From assembly GCF_019649055.1 (NCBI RefSeq), contig NW_026570372.1, forward strand, positions 209,287 to 273,286: a stretch of DNA of 64,000 nt, read 5' to 3'. This document shows, in pieces, positions 1-12,339 of this stretch. The DNA is from Paramacrobiotus metropolitanus (taxonomy: Eukaryota; Tardigrada; Eutardigrada; Parachela; Macrobiotidae). The first letter of the stretch is position 1. The number at the start of each line of letters is the position of its first letter. The notes under the pieces were generated by a model. The model saw only the letters and a program-made list of their open reading frames with translations. It made no database searches and was not told the origin of the DNA. A program made the translations under genes and the position numbers.

Positions 1-15
1 AAAATCAAAAATTAC

Positions 16-584
16 ATATACTCGTATGGAGTATCGAGTTGATAATTAAAATCCGGTAGGTCTGCAATTTTGGAACCTAATTCTGCAGCCAGACTAGCCG
101 CTTAATTTCGTTTTATACACTTCTGCACTGTACGTACCTCGAGCAAAGTCGCCCAGTACCATTACTTCCGCACTACAGCCTGCAAAGCAAAGAGCGGAGA
201 ACAACGCTACAAATAAGCAAATACCATAAGGTCAAGTTGCAACATAAGCTAATGTTCCCATAACGCACCTGGAGTCATTATGACAGTAAGTCCGGTAAGT
301 CGGATGAGGATTTGCTGTATCTCCCCCGCTAAAGGGATCATCGCATCCGCAGCCGCGGCACAAGTGAATGCGCCTGGCAAATATACGGTATGTATGGATA
401 TATTATTAAGAACATTTGGAAACTGCGGGCGCAAGTGGTCAAGCGCGACATAGTAAACCGGCAAAGTTGTCGCGTAACCGTAAGCTGGATTCTGTCCAAT
501 GGCCACCAGTATGACGTTTAATGTTTTGGCGGTCTCAGCAATCACTATATAATTAACCATCAGCATAACACCGAAAATCAGCAT
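16..584 (-). CDS. ANF-receptor-type extracellular ligand-binding domain protein, 5' exons (partial)
   Basis: Three exons fit one frame: 584-269, 179-138 and 82-16, with donors GTGCGT, GTACGT and GTAATT. The gene runs off the left edge of the window. I start at the ATG at 584 because a hydrophobic signal peptide follows at once (MLIFGVMLMVNYIVIAETAK). After it comes a segment like the first lobe of ANF-receptor (periplasmic-binding-like) domains: VYYVALDHLRPQFPN, a Cys in GAFTC, and then TPGCSAEVMVLGDFAR made across the first splice junction. The PGCSA motif matches the GPGC motif of natriuretic-peptide-receptor guanylate cyclases. The family is the extracellular sensor of receptor guanylate cyclases, and related folds occur in class C GPCRs and ionotropic glutamate receptors. 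The kinase or cyclase part would lie outside the window, so the subtype stays open. Confidence 0.6.
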
Positions 585-3037
585 GACCTCGGCGAGTATC
601 CTGTCCCTGTGAAGGCAATTATGGATAGGACGGAATGAAAAGTAATACCGCTCCGATCGAAAATATGGCAATGAAAAGAAGCCGGTTATTTTTGTAAAAC
701 AGCACCTGCTGGATGTCGGCAACACGACCCTTTGAGTCAATCGCACGAAATTGATAAATCGATATTCAATGCTTGTTCTTCGACAATGAACACATACTAC
801 CGGCAATGCTTGTACCTTTTGTAGCAAAATCAAGGACTGCAAAGCAGCATGTTAGTTTGTGTTGTTGCACTGCTTGACTTCGTCAACGTTTACAAAGCAT
901 TAATTATAAAGTACAGATATGAGCGCTCAGAAAGTACACTCGCATTACGATGAAACTGACACGCGACTTCATCAAAAACGTGCTGTACTACGGGTAGTTA
1001 AAAAACGAACAGGAACGGATTGGTGAGATAGTCCTATTAAAAATTTTTAAAAATCCCAATAGATCCAACAGCGGTAACAACAGATACTTGGTTTTGCAAT
1101 TCAAGCAGTGACACCGGAAAAATAACTTTTGCACCTTATAAATGAAATTTGAATCTGTCTCCAAGAATCGGCCAATCGATTTCCGGGCATTTTTAAGAGG
1201 CTTGCAGAATGTTCAACGCACTCGAAAAGGTAACAGATATCACCGTACATTCGGAGCATAACGCTTGGATAACCTAAAGGACCTGTTGCATAATCGTTAT
1301 CCAAAAAGTACTTGGTCATGAAAGGTGTCAACACAGACAGTTACAGAATTATTAGCGGAATTTCGACGGCCTTTTCTGTGGTGTTAAATATAGTGCAGTT
1401 GGTTGAAAATCATCTCTCGATGCTAGGAAATTCTGTAAGGAAAAATAACTGGATCTTTTGCTTAATCAATACTTGTCTCGCGGTATTATTAGCAATATAA
1501 TTAACTGATTTGTCGTACCGGATGTACGTAATAACAGTGCCGCATGTACGTAATAACAGTGTTCAGTCCGTATTATAATCTATTGCCAAGATTTGATGCT
1601 GATGTTTTCATGCGTGTTTGATGCTGATTTGGTGCTGATGTTGTTTTTTATTTTGACCTTCTCCCGAATCAGGAAGAATGAATGCCTCAGTACCCTTCTC
1701 GGCTTCTCCCAGTCCGGATCTTGACGAATCGTTGGACTTCAGGTAATAATAGAAGCGAGCGATAGAATAGTAGAAATGTCCTAATCACACTGCAGCGTAC
1801 AAAAGGGCAACGCAAGCAAGTTACTTTTTCCACTATTTCCACTATTTCCATGATCGAAGGTCAGCTGTTTTCGGTCTGGACAGTTTTCCGATTTGCAAAC
1901 GTTGGGCACTGACGGTAAGGTTCCGAAACCGGTAAGATCAAACGAGTAGATAATGGAAACCCGACATGAAAATCTACTGTACATTGCTAGTTTTAAGCGG
2001 TCGGTCCGAGAGCGACACACTGCGCATAATGGCCCAGGCCCTTTGGTATGTAATCACAATTTACACGTTTTGCAGTCTCTCGTAATAATTCGGTTGCTTT
2101 CGGCTTTTTACATTGCTAGTGTGACTGCTTTATCTAGCAGTAATTAATCCAAAACGTCGATATAGGTAAGGATGTAAACCTAAACATGATTTATACTGCT
2201 TCTCGTTATGCTGTGTTTATTGCATGCTCAACGGAGGACAGGTATACATAAGTACTTTTAGTTCAATGTGGTTTTTATTAATACCGACAACTGGAATGGG
2301 TGAATGTCCCCGCCAACCAACAGGTTGCACTAGGATAGCTACTAACTACACCTCCCGACTTCCGTAGCAAAATGACAGACTTTTACGTAATTACGGAAGC
2401 ACGAAAAAGTTAGTTCCTTTCTGGGTTATATAGATATATCGAGAATGTATCTAAGTTTCCAACCTCTGCAATATTTATACGAGTAATTTGCAAATGTGCT
2501 TTCATCGTAGACAGCCATAGGACGAGACATGAGTCTTATAGGTGCAAGGTGCACTAACGTCATGGGAAAAAATTCTGTTCCAATCTAGCAATATGAACAT
2601 CATAGTAATGCAAGCGAAAACATTTCGAATTGCCAATACGGAAACCAAGTTTTTTCTTTTTCGCAAAGAAAAAGAACTGAGAGTTTACCCATTCTTAAAA
2701 GGTACACTGTGGAAAAGGAAAATATGATTTTGGAAATTCGGGCAAGCTTAGATGAACAACTTTGGAACTTTGTCCTTATAAATCTTTATAAATCTGGCCT
2801 CTGTCACAAGTTACAGACTGTTACCATTACCTGTTTACATATCTAGCTGCTGCGTTACAAGCAGCACAACCGCAACAGCAAAAGCAAGTAGCACTGAACT
2901 ACTGAGCAAGTTATGGTTTTTGACAACATAATAACAATTACAGCATCGTGGAGCACAAAAACTGCTATGAAAAGTAATAAGATACTAGTAAGTCATAAAT
3001 TCAATCTCGCACCGTCACACGTAAGCGCGTAGGCCGA
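585..3037. other. Spacer with unresolved exon-like fragments
   Basis: No complete gene can be built here. On the + strand, an ATG at 1678 opens a short N-glycosylation-containing peptide (MNASVPFSASPSPDLDESLD) that ends exactly at a good donor (CAG|GTAATA, intron from 1744). It could be the first exon of a receptor gene. A second short + strand frame around 1965-2093 has a hydrophobic end (ALWYVITIYTF). On the - strand 1101-1334 is open and contains YLFECVEHSASLL, but without clear splice partners. These may be remnants of a fast-evolving seven-transmembrane receptor, which is inference only. Confidence 0.2.
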
Positions 3038-6000
3038 CTATCGGTGCAGAAACTGCGTAATGAGATCCATAGGAATGGGGAAGATAATGGTGGAGTTCTT
3101 CTCGGCGGAGATGGTGTTCAGGGTCTGCAGATAGCGCAGTTGAAGTGCACCCGGTGACTCGGCAATGATGTCAGCGGCTTCCTTCAGAGCACGTGCTGCT
3201 TTCTGCTCGCCCTCAGCGGCGATGACCTTAAAGAGATCAAGGTGTTTTCGAGTTACGGTAGCCAAGCGCATGTACGTCACAGATACACATGACTGGGAAG
3301 TTTGTATTTTACCTTGGCTCGGGCTTCGCGAGCGGCTTCCGCCTCGGCAGCCATAGCGCGCTGAAGCTGGACCGGAAGTCGGACATCCTTTCTGCAACAT
3401 AAACAAAAGATCAGCAATCACATCTTGGATGTGCTGCTTATTAAACTTCTAAAATTAGTATCGGTTTTCAACGCTGGCAACACTGCCGCTGACAAAATGA
3501 ATTGTACGAGTGCAGTTTCACGATTCATTTTATATACTTACACGTTACAGCAGTTTCATTTTAACTCATGTGGGATACACTTACACTTCAACTCGTTCCA
3601 CTTTGATCCCCCAGGCTTCAGTAGACTCATCTAAACTGACCTGAACAGTGTTGCTGATAATTTCACTGGAATAAAAAGCAAGGTGCTATGTACATGCGAT
3701 TGCCTCAAATCGCAGCGTTACATAACAATGCCGAAATTACGGATCACAGCAAGTTCACATTTGTAGCGTCCATTCAAATGTCAACAATCAGCGATATTTT
3801 ACCGGTCTCCCAATAAATCATGCAGTGCTTTTGTTCCCAGGACGTTTCGCAGTGTTGTCTAAAATTTCGATCAAATTTGAGCCGCGGATTTTAATACTGT
3901 AATTACGTCAGTTCGATCTTTTCTCCAACCTGAGCCAATAAGCGCGTGGAATGATGGACGTTTTCCACATTGGCAACCTAAAGTTCAGTTCGTATGTTTA
4001 CGAGTTATATGCTGGCAGAAATTTAGTGGCACGAGATCGCATTATGCAGCAGTTTAATCAAGTCATGAAATGCTTACCGACAAATTAGCATTGAAGATGC
4101 GATAGTATACAACTGCAATGCAATAATTATTATTACGTTGGTCGTAATGCACTGTGAGTTTATTGTAATTGTCACTAAGGTCATTTCCCTTTATAAGGCA
4201 CGGTACTCGTACTAACTGCAACATGTTTTGCCGAGTGCGACTAAAATGACAATTAAATTCGTAAGACTTCACTTGCCTGCATCGACAGACACGGTCACCT
4301 GCAACCACACAAGCCTTTCGTCAGATCAAAGCCTTATTTGTGTGCCCTTTGAGCTCCATGACACTTTTTGTCAACAGCAAGTTTGATACGCAAACGATTT
4401 CAAACACGCCTGCTACTGGCTGTAGCAATAACTATTTAGCCAATATGTTTTGCATTCAGTAAACTCTGACCTTGCGCTCAATCAACTGGACACATAACTC
4501 ATACATCACAATTATTTACAAACCATATGCTCTGTATGTGGTTATTTTGCTGATGCATGAGTACAGACACCTTACCGAGTCCTTCGTCAAAATTTCCTGC
4601 AAAGAGTCGGATATTAGATGTCATAAAATTAATCCAAACAAAATGCAAATGCGGATGACAGTTTTTAATGGCTGGTATGTACCTGTGGGGGAATATCAAA
4701 TAAGGTGCTCCTGCAAAATAACTTCCATTAATGTCGAGATACATCATACTTCGAGCTAGAAGAGGATGCAAATTAGTGCTCTCATTTGTTAGAACACCAA
4801 TGGGGATAACTGCATTTCCGTTGACTTCGCTGCTATGTTAATGTGATCATTTAACCCATCTCGAAGTAACACTTTTACAGTATGGTATCGCTTAAAAGTT
4901 AAAAGCAAACCCGCCGCTTGATTATAACATTTTACCTCATATCCACTTTGGTATAATTCTCTGAAAATTTACAACAACTGTCAGAAAGCAAATCACGTAA
5001 ATGCTTCTTCTACCAGCTGCCAAGTACAAATAGAGTATGTAGGCCCAAGCTGAAGTGTACAAATAACGACTCACCTATACATGGTAAAACGAAGAAAATT
5101 CCTGGGCCTATATAAAAACGACTTGTTACAGGCGGAAAATAAGAATCGCGATCTACCGGGTGGCTGAACAAAATGGCCGTCTGTTTTATCATGGTGCGCT
5201 GGATCCGTCCAACACTTAATTGACGTTATCTGATTTTCATTCGATAGAGCATTGCTTTTAACATAAAAAAGTTAAGTGAAGTCAAACTTACCATAAGGCC
5301 GAAATTTTTTATAAATTGTTTTGTAGAACTGGCTGGGTTTGGACGATGTCCTGGAAGCGAAAATCTAAAATTATCCGTTTCTAAATTAAAAATTCTTGCT
5401 CTCCAACTAATGGCATTAATGCAGCTTATTTTACTGTTTTTGGTAGAGGGGTTGTTTCTCGTTTTTTTTTATTGTAAGGAACTGCAGTATTCTAGCAACC
5501 GTGCTTGGCCAGTGCGCTGAATAGCAAAGACGTTGCACGAGTAATTCTCGTGAAACCGGCAAACCAAGTTTTTGAAAGCAAATTTCTAACCAGCGCTCTT
5601 AAAGCTTAAATGGTTTAATATTTTTTCTGAAAGGCAATGTGTTAGCTACATTCTGAATTTAAACCTGCATTTTTTGGTGCAACCTGTCATGCAGCCAAAA
5701 ATTTTAACCGAAATTACTCGAAAATACCAAATAAAAAATCGACATTTTTTGGAAAAGTCACAATGTGTCATGAGTGCATAACTCGTTCAGCGTTTGCAGC
5801 ATGTCCGCAACTTTTTTCGCTGTTGAAAGAAAACTTGTTTTGCTAAAGGAAACAGTTAAAAATGTTTAAAAAGTCCGTAACGGGAAGAAATGGCACAAGA
5901 TTTTATGTTTGGTGAGCTGGGACACGAAAAATTTCAGACGGTTTCATTTGGCACCATTGCAAAAGAAGACGGCTTAATTTTTTCGAAAACTTTTTTTCAA

Positions 6001-6557
6001 GTTTTGTAGCTAATAAAATTCTCTATCGAACAAGCTTAAACAGTTTATGGTGCGACAAACGGTCTGCGAGATACAAACGAAAGCAGGAGACTGCCATTTT
6101 GTTCAGCCACCCGGTAGTTACTTTTGGTTAGTGCAGCACTGAACTGCATTACCAACAATATTCATCGGTTAATGATTCGGACTTTGTGGTACATTCCGTT
6201 ACCTTTTGAGCCGGGATCCAAACGACCCAAACGGAAAATGACGGCTCTCTCGTATTCCTGGACCACCTGTACACAGCGGTCAAACGGTAAAATGAGTATA
6301 TGTGTCAGTGGTGGATTAAGGGATAATCATGGTTTGTTGAAATATTTGCACTGCCGTAGTGGAAGCTTGCAAAAAGCGTTTACCTTAAAACAAATGCAAA
6401 GGGAGAACGGCAGTGTGGCTAGCACTAACACCCATGAAAGCAGCCACAGGACGATGGCACAGAATCCCGGTCCGGAGTTAGTGCTCTCACCTAAGAAGTA
6501 CAACCGTTTCCAGTTACGTTGGGTGGCGATATTCCCATTTCTCCCTGAACTATACAA
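3038..6557 (-). CDS. Stomatin family membrane protein (SPFH/prohibitin-like), complete
   Basis: Thirteen exons join to 855 nt, 284 aa, close to human stomatin (288 aa): 6557-6384, 6266-6203, 5107-5075, 4960-4936, 4710-4683, 4596-4576, 4298-4277, 4112-4078, 3977-3930, 3858-3803, 3665-3585, 3391-3313, 3226-3038. Exon 1 gives the membrane hairpin ([20 protein letters not shown]), followed by [89 protein letters not shown] and the C-terminal [20 protein letters not shown]. Stomatins are oligomeric inner-leaflet scaffolds that regulate ion channels; the sequence resembles the MEC-2/UNC-1/stomatin branch. Five exons are only 21-33 nt. The intron between 4277 and 4112 uses a GC donor (GCAAGT). Intron 2 is mostly one mobile element. 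The acceptor before the last exon is TTTAAG, which is weak but required by the protein. Confidence 0.95.
5154..6116. mobile_element. Non-autonomous TA-flanked inverted-repeat element (Tc1/mariner-like MITE)
   Basis: The left end reads TACCGGGTGGCTGAACAAAA and continues ATGGC; the right end (6092-6116) is its exact reverse complement over 25 bp, with partial similarity continuing inward. TA flanks both ends, as expected for a TA target-site duplication. The interior of about 950 bp is AT-rich and holds no transposase-like frame. It lies in stomatin intron 2, of which it makes up nearly 90 percent. Assignment to the Tc1/mariner superfamily rests only on the TA flanks. Confidence 0.8.
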
Positions 6558-7662
6558 TTAGGATCTGTTAGCCGTGCGTAAGTTGATTTCACTAGAAAAC
6601 CATCTAGCACGATATTGCGCGCTAGTTGGGTTAATTTCAGCAATGCAACATCTTCATTTCTACAGGACGGGTTTCTTACAGACTAAGATTAATTTCCAGC
6701 AATTGCGAACAATCTTCCTGCATTAGTAGTCATCACACGTCAACTTAAATCAACAAGATTATCACCACAACGGTTCACATGCAACAGGGAACAAAGCAGC
6801 TATTTGCGTATGCCTGGTTTTGGGTTTAAATCTGCTCACTGACCGCCAATGGCAAAGCAATGCATATTAAGTGCCAAGCAGAAAAAAAACGGTTTTAATG
6901 CACTGTGAAGTAACTAACACCTAGCTGGTTAGTAATTGATCAGTGTACTAATCGATAAATCCTCTCAGCTTTCGACGGACAAATCTCTGTTTACTACTGT
7001 GTATACAGTATACACTTCGGGAAGAATAGCGGAAACCGGAAACCGACCACCTGCTCAAACAATATTATGAGATACAGTACATAGTACATACATATCTGCT
7101 AAGCGTAGTAATTACTGAATTTTCTTCCGCTCTTTAGCATTTTTTTCTTTTGTGAATTAATCGCTACCGAATTTTCGATCAAAATTTTCACATAATCTGA
7201 CACAATTTGACTTAAATTTTCAAACGAAACCAATTCCATAGAAACTGTCATTAAGTGATACTTTCTTCGCCGTTGTCCTGTACATGCACGTACGTTTTTA
7301 TACCGTTCAACTGGAAATTATTGCAACAAAAAAAATCATGTTAAGCCGAGCGTTATGCTATCTGCACTAGCGTGTATAAGAATTATCGTACTACAAAGTG
7401 TATTTAATTTTAAAAGAGTGTTCTTAATTTTAACTACGAGTATCTTTGCTGTACCTAGACACAATGCAAAACCGAAATATTCTCACAATAACATAAGGCG
7501 CTTAACATTAGCCTAATAAACGAAATCAGCGGAAATTGTGTTAACGTGACTGCATAATGATGCTGCACAGTTAGGCGTGCCATGCAGAAAATAAATTTCT
7601 CAGCTTGATCACGAAGACGATTTTCTGGTCAATCACGGGTGCAATAAATATTTTCCAGCCCG
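6558..7662. other. Spacer upstream of stomatin
   Basis: AT-rich, without convincing coding sequence. It should include the stomatin promoter (transcribed leftward). A short palindrome GTGTATACAGTATACAC lies near 6999-7015. Nothing else stands out. Confidence 0.4.
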
Positions 7663-8465
7663 TCACACCGAATCACAATCTACCCATTTCCGGCCACGTA
7701 ACTTACTCTGTCTTTGTCCATTGTAGTCGTTGTTGTAAACGCCCGGCGTCCCGGCAGCCCGATACGGCGGATGTAGCTCCATGCGTTCCTCTCGTCCTTC
7801 CCGCATGTGCACTTCCTGCATACTGCGCCCGAAACTCAACTGATTCTCTTGGTTGACGATATCCTCGCTATCGTACTGCACCTGCACCGGACTGGGACGG
7901 TGATGATGATGATGATGATTAAAACTACGCGGTGAACTGGCACCCGGTCGGGAAGAAGCGGCCGTGGCGCGCTGTTGCAACAAATGCTGTTGATGGCGCA
8001 GATGCTCGGTTATATAAGCTGGTTCGGGATACTGCGCATGCCGCAGTTCATGCTCACTCGCCGAGGCAGCAGCTGCTGATGTTGTGCCCTGGCGCGGATT
8101 TTGCGCTGACTGGATATCGTAAGATGAGGAGGCCGTTGCACTTCCGCTGGCATAGTCAACAGCAGTGCCTGCGGCCGGATTGTGCGGTGTTGTTGATATG
8201 TGGCTGTGTTGTGGTATATGCGTGGTATACGACGGTGGATATGCGGGAGAATGGGCTCGATTGGAGCCAGTGCCGTGGATTTCCTTTCGGCTCATCATAT
8301 GCCGCAACACACAGAGATACACACACACAGTGAACAGATGCGATGCGCATACACAGAAGATCCAGTGAAAGCCTAAAACAACGTACACACTGTTGTGTAC
8401 GAGGATGGCACTGTTTACTCTATCGAGAAAATTGAATGCGGCCGCCGTTCCCCAGTCAAAGTGAA
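7663..8465 (-). CDS. Membrane protein with long His/Ser/Ala-rich cytoplasmic tail, 3' exon (partial)
   Basis: The frame is open from about 8465 to the stop at 7663. It begins with hydrophobic sequence (WGTAAAFNFLDRVNSAILVH, then VYVVLGFHWIFCVCASHLFT and VCVYLCVL) that reads as the last membrane helix of a multi-pass protein. A low-complexity tail follows with a run of six His (encoded by repeated ATG/ATGATG-complement triplets near 7906-7922), Ala/Ser runs and Gln stretches. A donor (GTAAGT, first base 7706) could splice the tail on; otherwise the protein ends SKLRGRKWVDCDSV. Upstream exons probably lie in 8466-9120 but were not resolved. The arrangement faintly recalls NKAIN proteins (four helices, His/Gln-rich tail in flies), but the match is too weak to name it. 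Confidence 0.45.
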
Positions 8466-10122
8466 CTCATAGAAATGGAAACTGTTATCCAGGTCAATTT
8501 TTTCCACTGAGAAATCGATCGTCTGTAAACGGCTTTCGGGGAGTCTGATAAGGGCTACGTGCCACGATTACTCTGCCAGCAAGAATAATGTCTTGTGAAC
8601 AATTATGGCTGATGTGCGTAGGAGGAAAAAAAGATCCCACATGTACAAACGCACGCGCATAAAACACTGGATCGATACCGGCGCAAGTGAGTACGCAGCG
8701 AGCGTTTAACATAAAACTATCTCACTGGCACGGGCCAGCAGCATCGCGCGGATGCATTTATAAAACCTCGTCGTAAAGCAGCAAAATCCTATATGCTGAA
8801 CGCTGCAGCGGATGCAATCCTTTGGAAGCACTTTGTGCGGTGGATGCTTGCAATTACACACCATCGATATGTACCGGCAACCAGGGCTCACGCTCATTTC
8901 CCTCCTTATCCGCAGCTATTTTTGGGTCTGGAATGTGTGTGCAGTGATCTCCGTTCTCTTCCGGCAGCAGTTGAGCAGTCGCTGCACTGATGAATTGCAC
9001 AATTCTGGTCACGGTGCATGATGAATGTTATAATAACCACGGTACATATCCGAATACAACGGCCAGAGTGCCATTGGGAATGTTTACAATGGCCCACGCC
9101 GTACCCGAAACCGTGTTATTCTTGTGGTGATGACATATGGTGTAATTTGTACAATGTCAGTGTGGAAAAAAGCGTTTTCCATGTCTTATACCCGTACGTA
9201 CAGTCCGACGTGTCTTTTGTGGAGGATGAATGGGTGTCGGATAGCATGCCGGCATGTATACCGCATCGCATATCCAGATTGGTTGTGGACTGAGGCAGAC
9301 AAGTGTCAAACGTCTTTACTCCAGGCATCCAACCATCTAAAGCAGAAGTCTGGCTTTTTGTGTTATAGTGTTGATTTGGTCTCATCGGACAAAGTTCTGA
9401 CGAGTGAAGACTCGAGTCCACTTTGCGAATCAAAAAAACTGTATTTTTTTTACCTTAAGTTTGTATCACTCGGGTTTTTATGCGTTAATTGCAAAGGTCG
9501 TACAAGGATCCAACGGTTCTTATTGTATGCGGCTAAAACATATGATGCATTCCTATTACGTAGCATGCAAGTTTTTTGCTTGATTAGGGCGGATCCCCCG
9601 AGTTCGGGGATGCCTGTGCAAAGGATTCATCCGTGATCAGGTGGAAAACCTGATTACTCCTAGCGAAGAGGCATGGTGGTGATTACGAGGCACCGTCATG
9701 AGCAGTTTTTTTTAAAATCATACACATCCGATAATTGGCATGCAATGTCACTATCAATCATCACGCTAGTGCCACTCTTCATATCTCAGGGAAAAAAGCC
9801 AAATATGACCTTAAAATGACGGAACTAACAGAAAAATAAACTTTCAAACGTGGCGTCCGTGAACGGTCGGCGAGATTTAAACCGGCAACAGAATGTGATA
9901 TGACTAACAGTTATACAACAAACTACGAGTAAATACCATCAGATAGGTTAATAACTAATCATAACGGCAATAAAAGTAATCCAAAGGTACTTTCACCATT
10001 AGAACTAAAACACCCGGACTAACAAACTCTTGCTCACATCAATTTCTATTTGATTAGCACTGCTCGAACCCTTAGATGGAAGCATGAACACAAGGAACAA
10101 ACGAGACACTTACAAGTACAAG
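8466..10122. other. Spacer with possible upstream exons of the His-rich-tail membrane protein
   Basis: On the - strand near 9120-9045 there is a plausible exon: acceptor CACCACAAG, then NTVSGTAWAIVNIPNGTLAV, then VFGY before a GTACCG. It is hydrophobic and could be a membrane helix. I could not join it in phase to the exon at 8465. The longer + strand open frame at 9124-9636 has no recognisable protein character. From 9640 to 10122 I see nothing. Confidence 0.25.
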
Positions 10123-12339
10123 CTATTCAGGGATTAATCCTCCGCACTCACACTTCCTGATGTTGTCTAACTTGTCTTTAATTATACCTTTTTGACCCAC
10201 CGCCATTCTGGTCAACAACGCATCCTCTCCGCACAGTTTCCCATAAATGTCCACCGCTTCCTCGGACCAACTGTACGCGTCCAGTATCAACGGCAATATC
10301 GCTGAGCGGAGACCGACGTTCACGCGAAAAATCGCATGCAGACCGTTTGCGGAGTACACTGCTGCGTTTGTCAAGCAGTGCGCCCGCCAAATGTGATATC
10401 GCGGAAATATGGCACTGAAACGCAGCACCACATTAAAACAAAGAACACCGGATATGTAACATATATTTTTGTGTGAATACAGTCAACACAATTTCATATC
10501 ATTGACTTCCTACCGAACACATGGAACCAGATCATGAACAAATTTCCAGTCTTTCTCGGCTTGTCCGTTCTTTACAACTTGCTGAAATCCGCATACAAAG
10601 AGCATATGAGCATCACCGTGCAGAATTCCGGCGGTGTCGATTGTCCGTAGCAGTTGAAATTTGGCAGCGTCAGCATCGTTCCCATCGGGAGCGTTTTTCC
10701 ATATAAGGTCATATTTGTGCATAAAGTCGCAAAACTTGCTCAAGTGCTCGGAATTAATAACCCCGCAGTGTGCACACGGCTTAAGAGCCCGGCTATCAGC
10801 AGGAATCCGCCCAGAACATCCGACTGTGATACATTTTAACGGATTTATATCCGCCTCCTAAAAAGAGTAGATCAAGCCATCCACGCTTAACTAAAGCACT
10901 CCAGCACCGTATAAGATCGTATGTACTGAAAAGATCACACATTATTATATGGGCCAGTGGTGTAAAAAGTTTTGGTTTTAATAGCAATCTGCGAACGTTC
11001 AAAAAATGAAGCTCAGTACTTAAACGATATATACGTCGCACATCCATTCTGTGCACTTACAAATGTTGCTGTGCATTTACCGCAGTTACAAGTACGATTT
11101 CCGTTGGTTCGTGCAAAAACTTCCCGGCGCTGCGCTGCTGTATATTGGAAATAACGAATCATCTGGTCCGTGTATGTTAGCTACAATAAAGGCAAAGCAA
11201 ATTAATCATAGCCTTGCCAACCATTATGCTTTCAAATGGATTTGCTGTACATCTTGAAGTCCGGTATAGTCAGGAAGGTCAGCAGTTGCCCAGAGGTACA
11301 GTCGTCTGCCTCGAAAGTACGGGATCACGTTGCTATTCCAGCATACCGCTTTCATGTTTTGTAGAGGAACGTGCGGAAATAGTGCATTGCCGAATAAGAA
11401 TTCTCTTGGACCCTGACCATGGATATGAAAGTTGTTGTTGTGCAGCATGCCCAGACACTCATACACGTTGGGAAATAACGGCGGAACGAACTGCGCTACC
11501 AACTGTATAAACGCCGGACACATCTCGCGAAATCTAAATAGAGCTACGTAATGCATACGAGTTGTGTTCATTTCACGTATTACAAGAGTTGTATTCATTT
11601 CAAATTGCAAATCATGCGAAAATTGCGAATCCACAACATCAATACACGCTAACCATATAGATATAGCGTACGTTGTACTACGTACACGTCACTCAGCACA
11701 GCAAGTTTGGGGTGCTTCGGGAACGATTCGAATATCTCCAGTGGGGACTTGCCTTCCAGTCCAGGAAGCTCATCCACCCCGTTTAACTGTAACAAATGCC
11801 CGTTTGCGAAAGATTCTGCTGTGGCGAAAGAGACAAGTTTGCATCTACCTTGACCTTTGTCATAATCTTGGCCATCAGGATGGCACTCGCGCTGCCAGAT
11901 ATCAGCGGACCATCGGTAAGGATTAGTTTGTGACACGAGTCGCACGTATGTGATCGCAGCACCTCTCTGATTTGATGGGCTACCACTTTGAGAGCACAGC
12001 ACTCTCGTTTGTGCTCTGTTTTCCAGTCGGCAACCTGCGGAACAAAGCTTGGAGGTTGCCCAAAACAGCAGTTGTCTGCTATGTTAATATATTTTTTGCG
12101 ACACGTACCTGGCACTTTTCTCCGCAGTAACGATGCAGTTTACATCCTGCACACTTGAACAGTTTCTGCGGTTCACTGCCGCAGTACGCACAGGTCGTGT
12201 CGTAGCGCTCCCACTGCAAACACCACACCCAGGGATCACATGCCAGGATCAGGTCGCCGGTTTTAATCAAGGAGCGCGTGGCTGGCAGTGCCACGACTGG
12301 CTCCGACTGGACTGACTCTGCTGCCGTTCCAGAAGCCAT
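10123..12339 (-). CDS. SMYD-like MYND/SET protein A, probably catalytically inactive
   Basis: Seven exons: 12339-12109, 12034-11849, 11786-11686, 11533-11251, 11180-11061, 10857-10514, 10414-10123 (1557 nt, 518 aa). I start at the Met that aligns with paralog B; an in-frame upstream Met at 12396 exists. Residues about 27-40 give the SET N-lobe (TGDLILACDP). A MYND zinc finger follows (C50, C53, C63, C66, C72, C76, then H85 and C89 across intron 1). The SET core ends in FRGRRLYLWATADLPDY and LTYTD. A post-SET CNCGKC cluster and a SMYD-type helical C-terminal domain (FPRYHIWRAHCL) complete the family layout. SMYD proteins use S-adenosylmethionine to methylate lysines. Here the position of the NHSC.PN motif reads MKAVCWNSNV, so the SAM/active-site Asn-His is missing. 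A role as a binding protein rather than an enzyme is inference. Confidence 0.88.

Noticed and set aside
6124-6561. 145-aa + strand open frame
   Set aside because: It is antisense to stomatin exons 1 and 2, which match the family clearly.
7932-8333. Open frames on the + strand over the His-rich exon
   Set aside because: Shadows of low-complexity codons; the - strand has the hydrophobic segment and a donor site.
9124-9636. 170-aa + strand open frame
   Set aside because: No domain, no membrane pattern, no matching splice structure; composition looks random.
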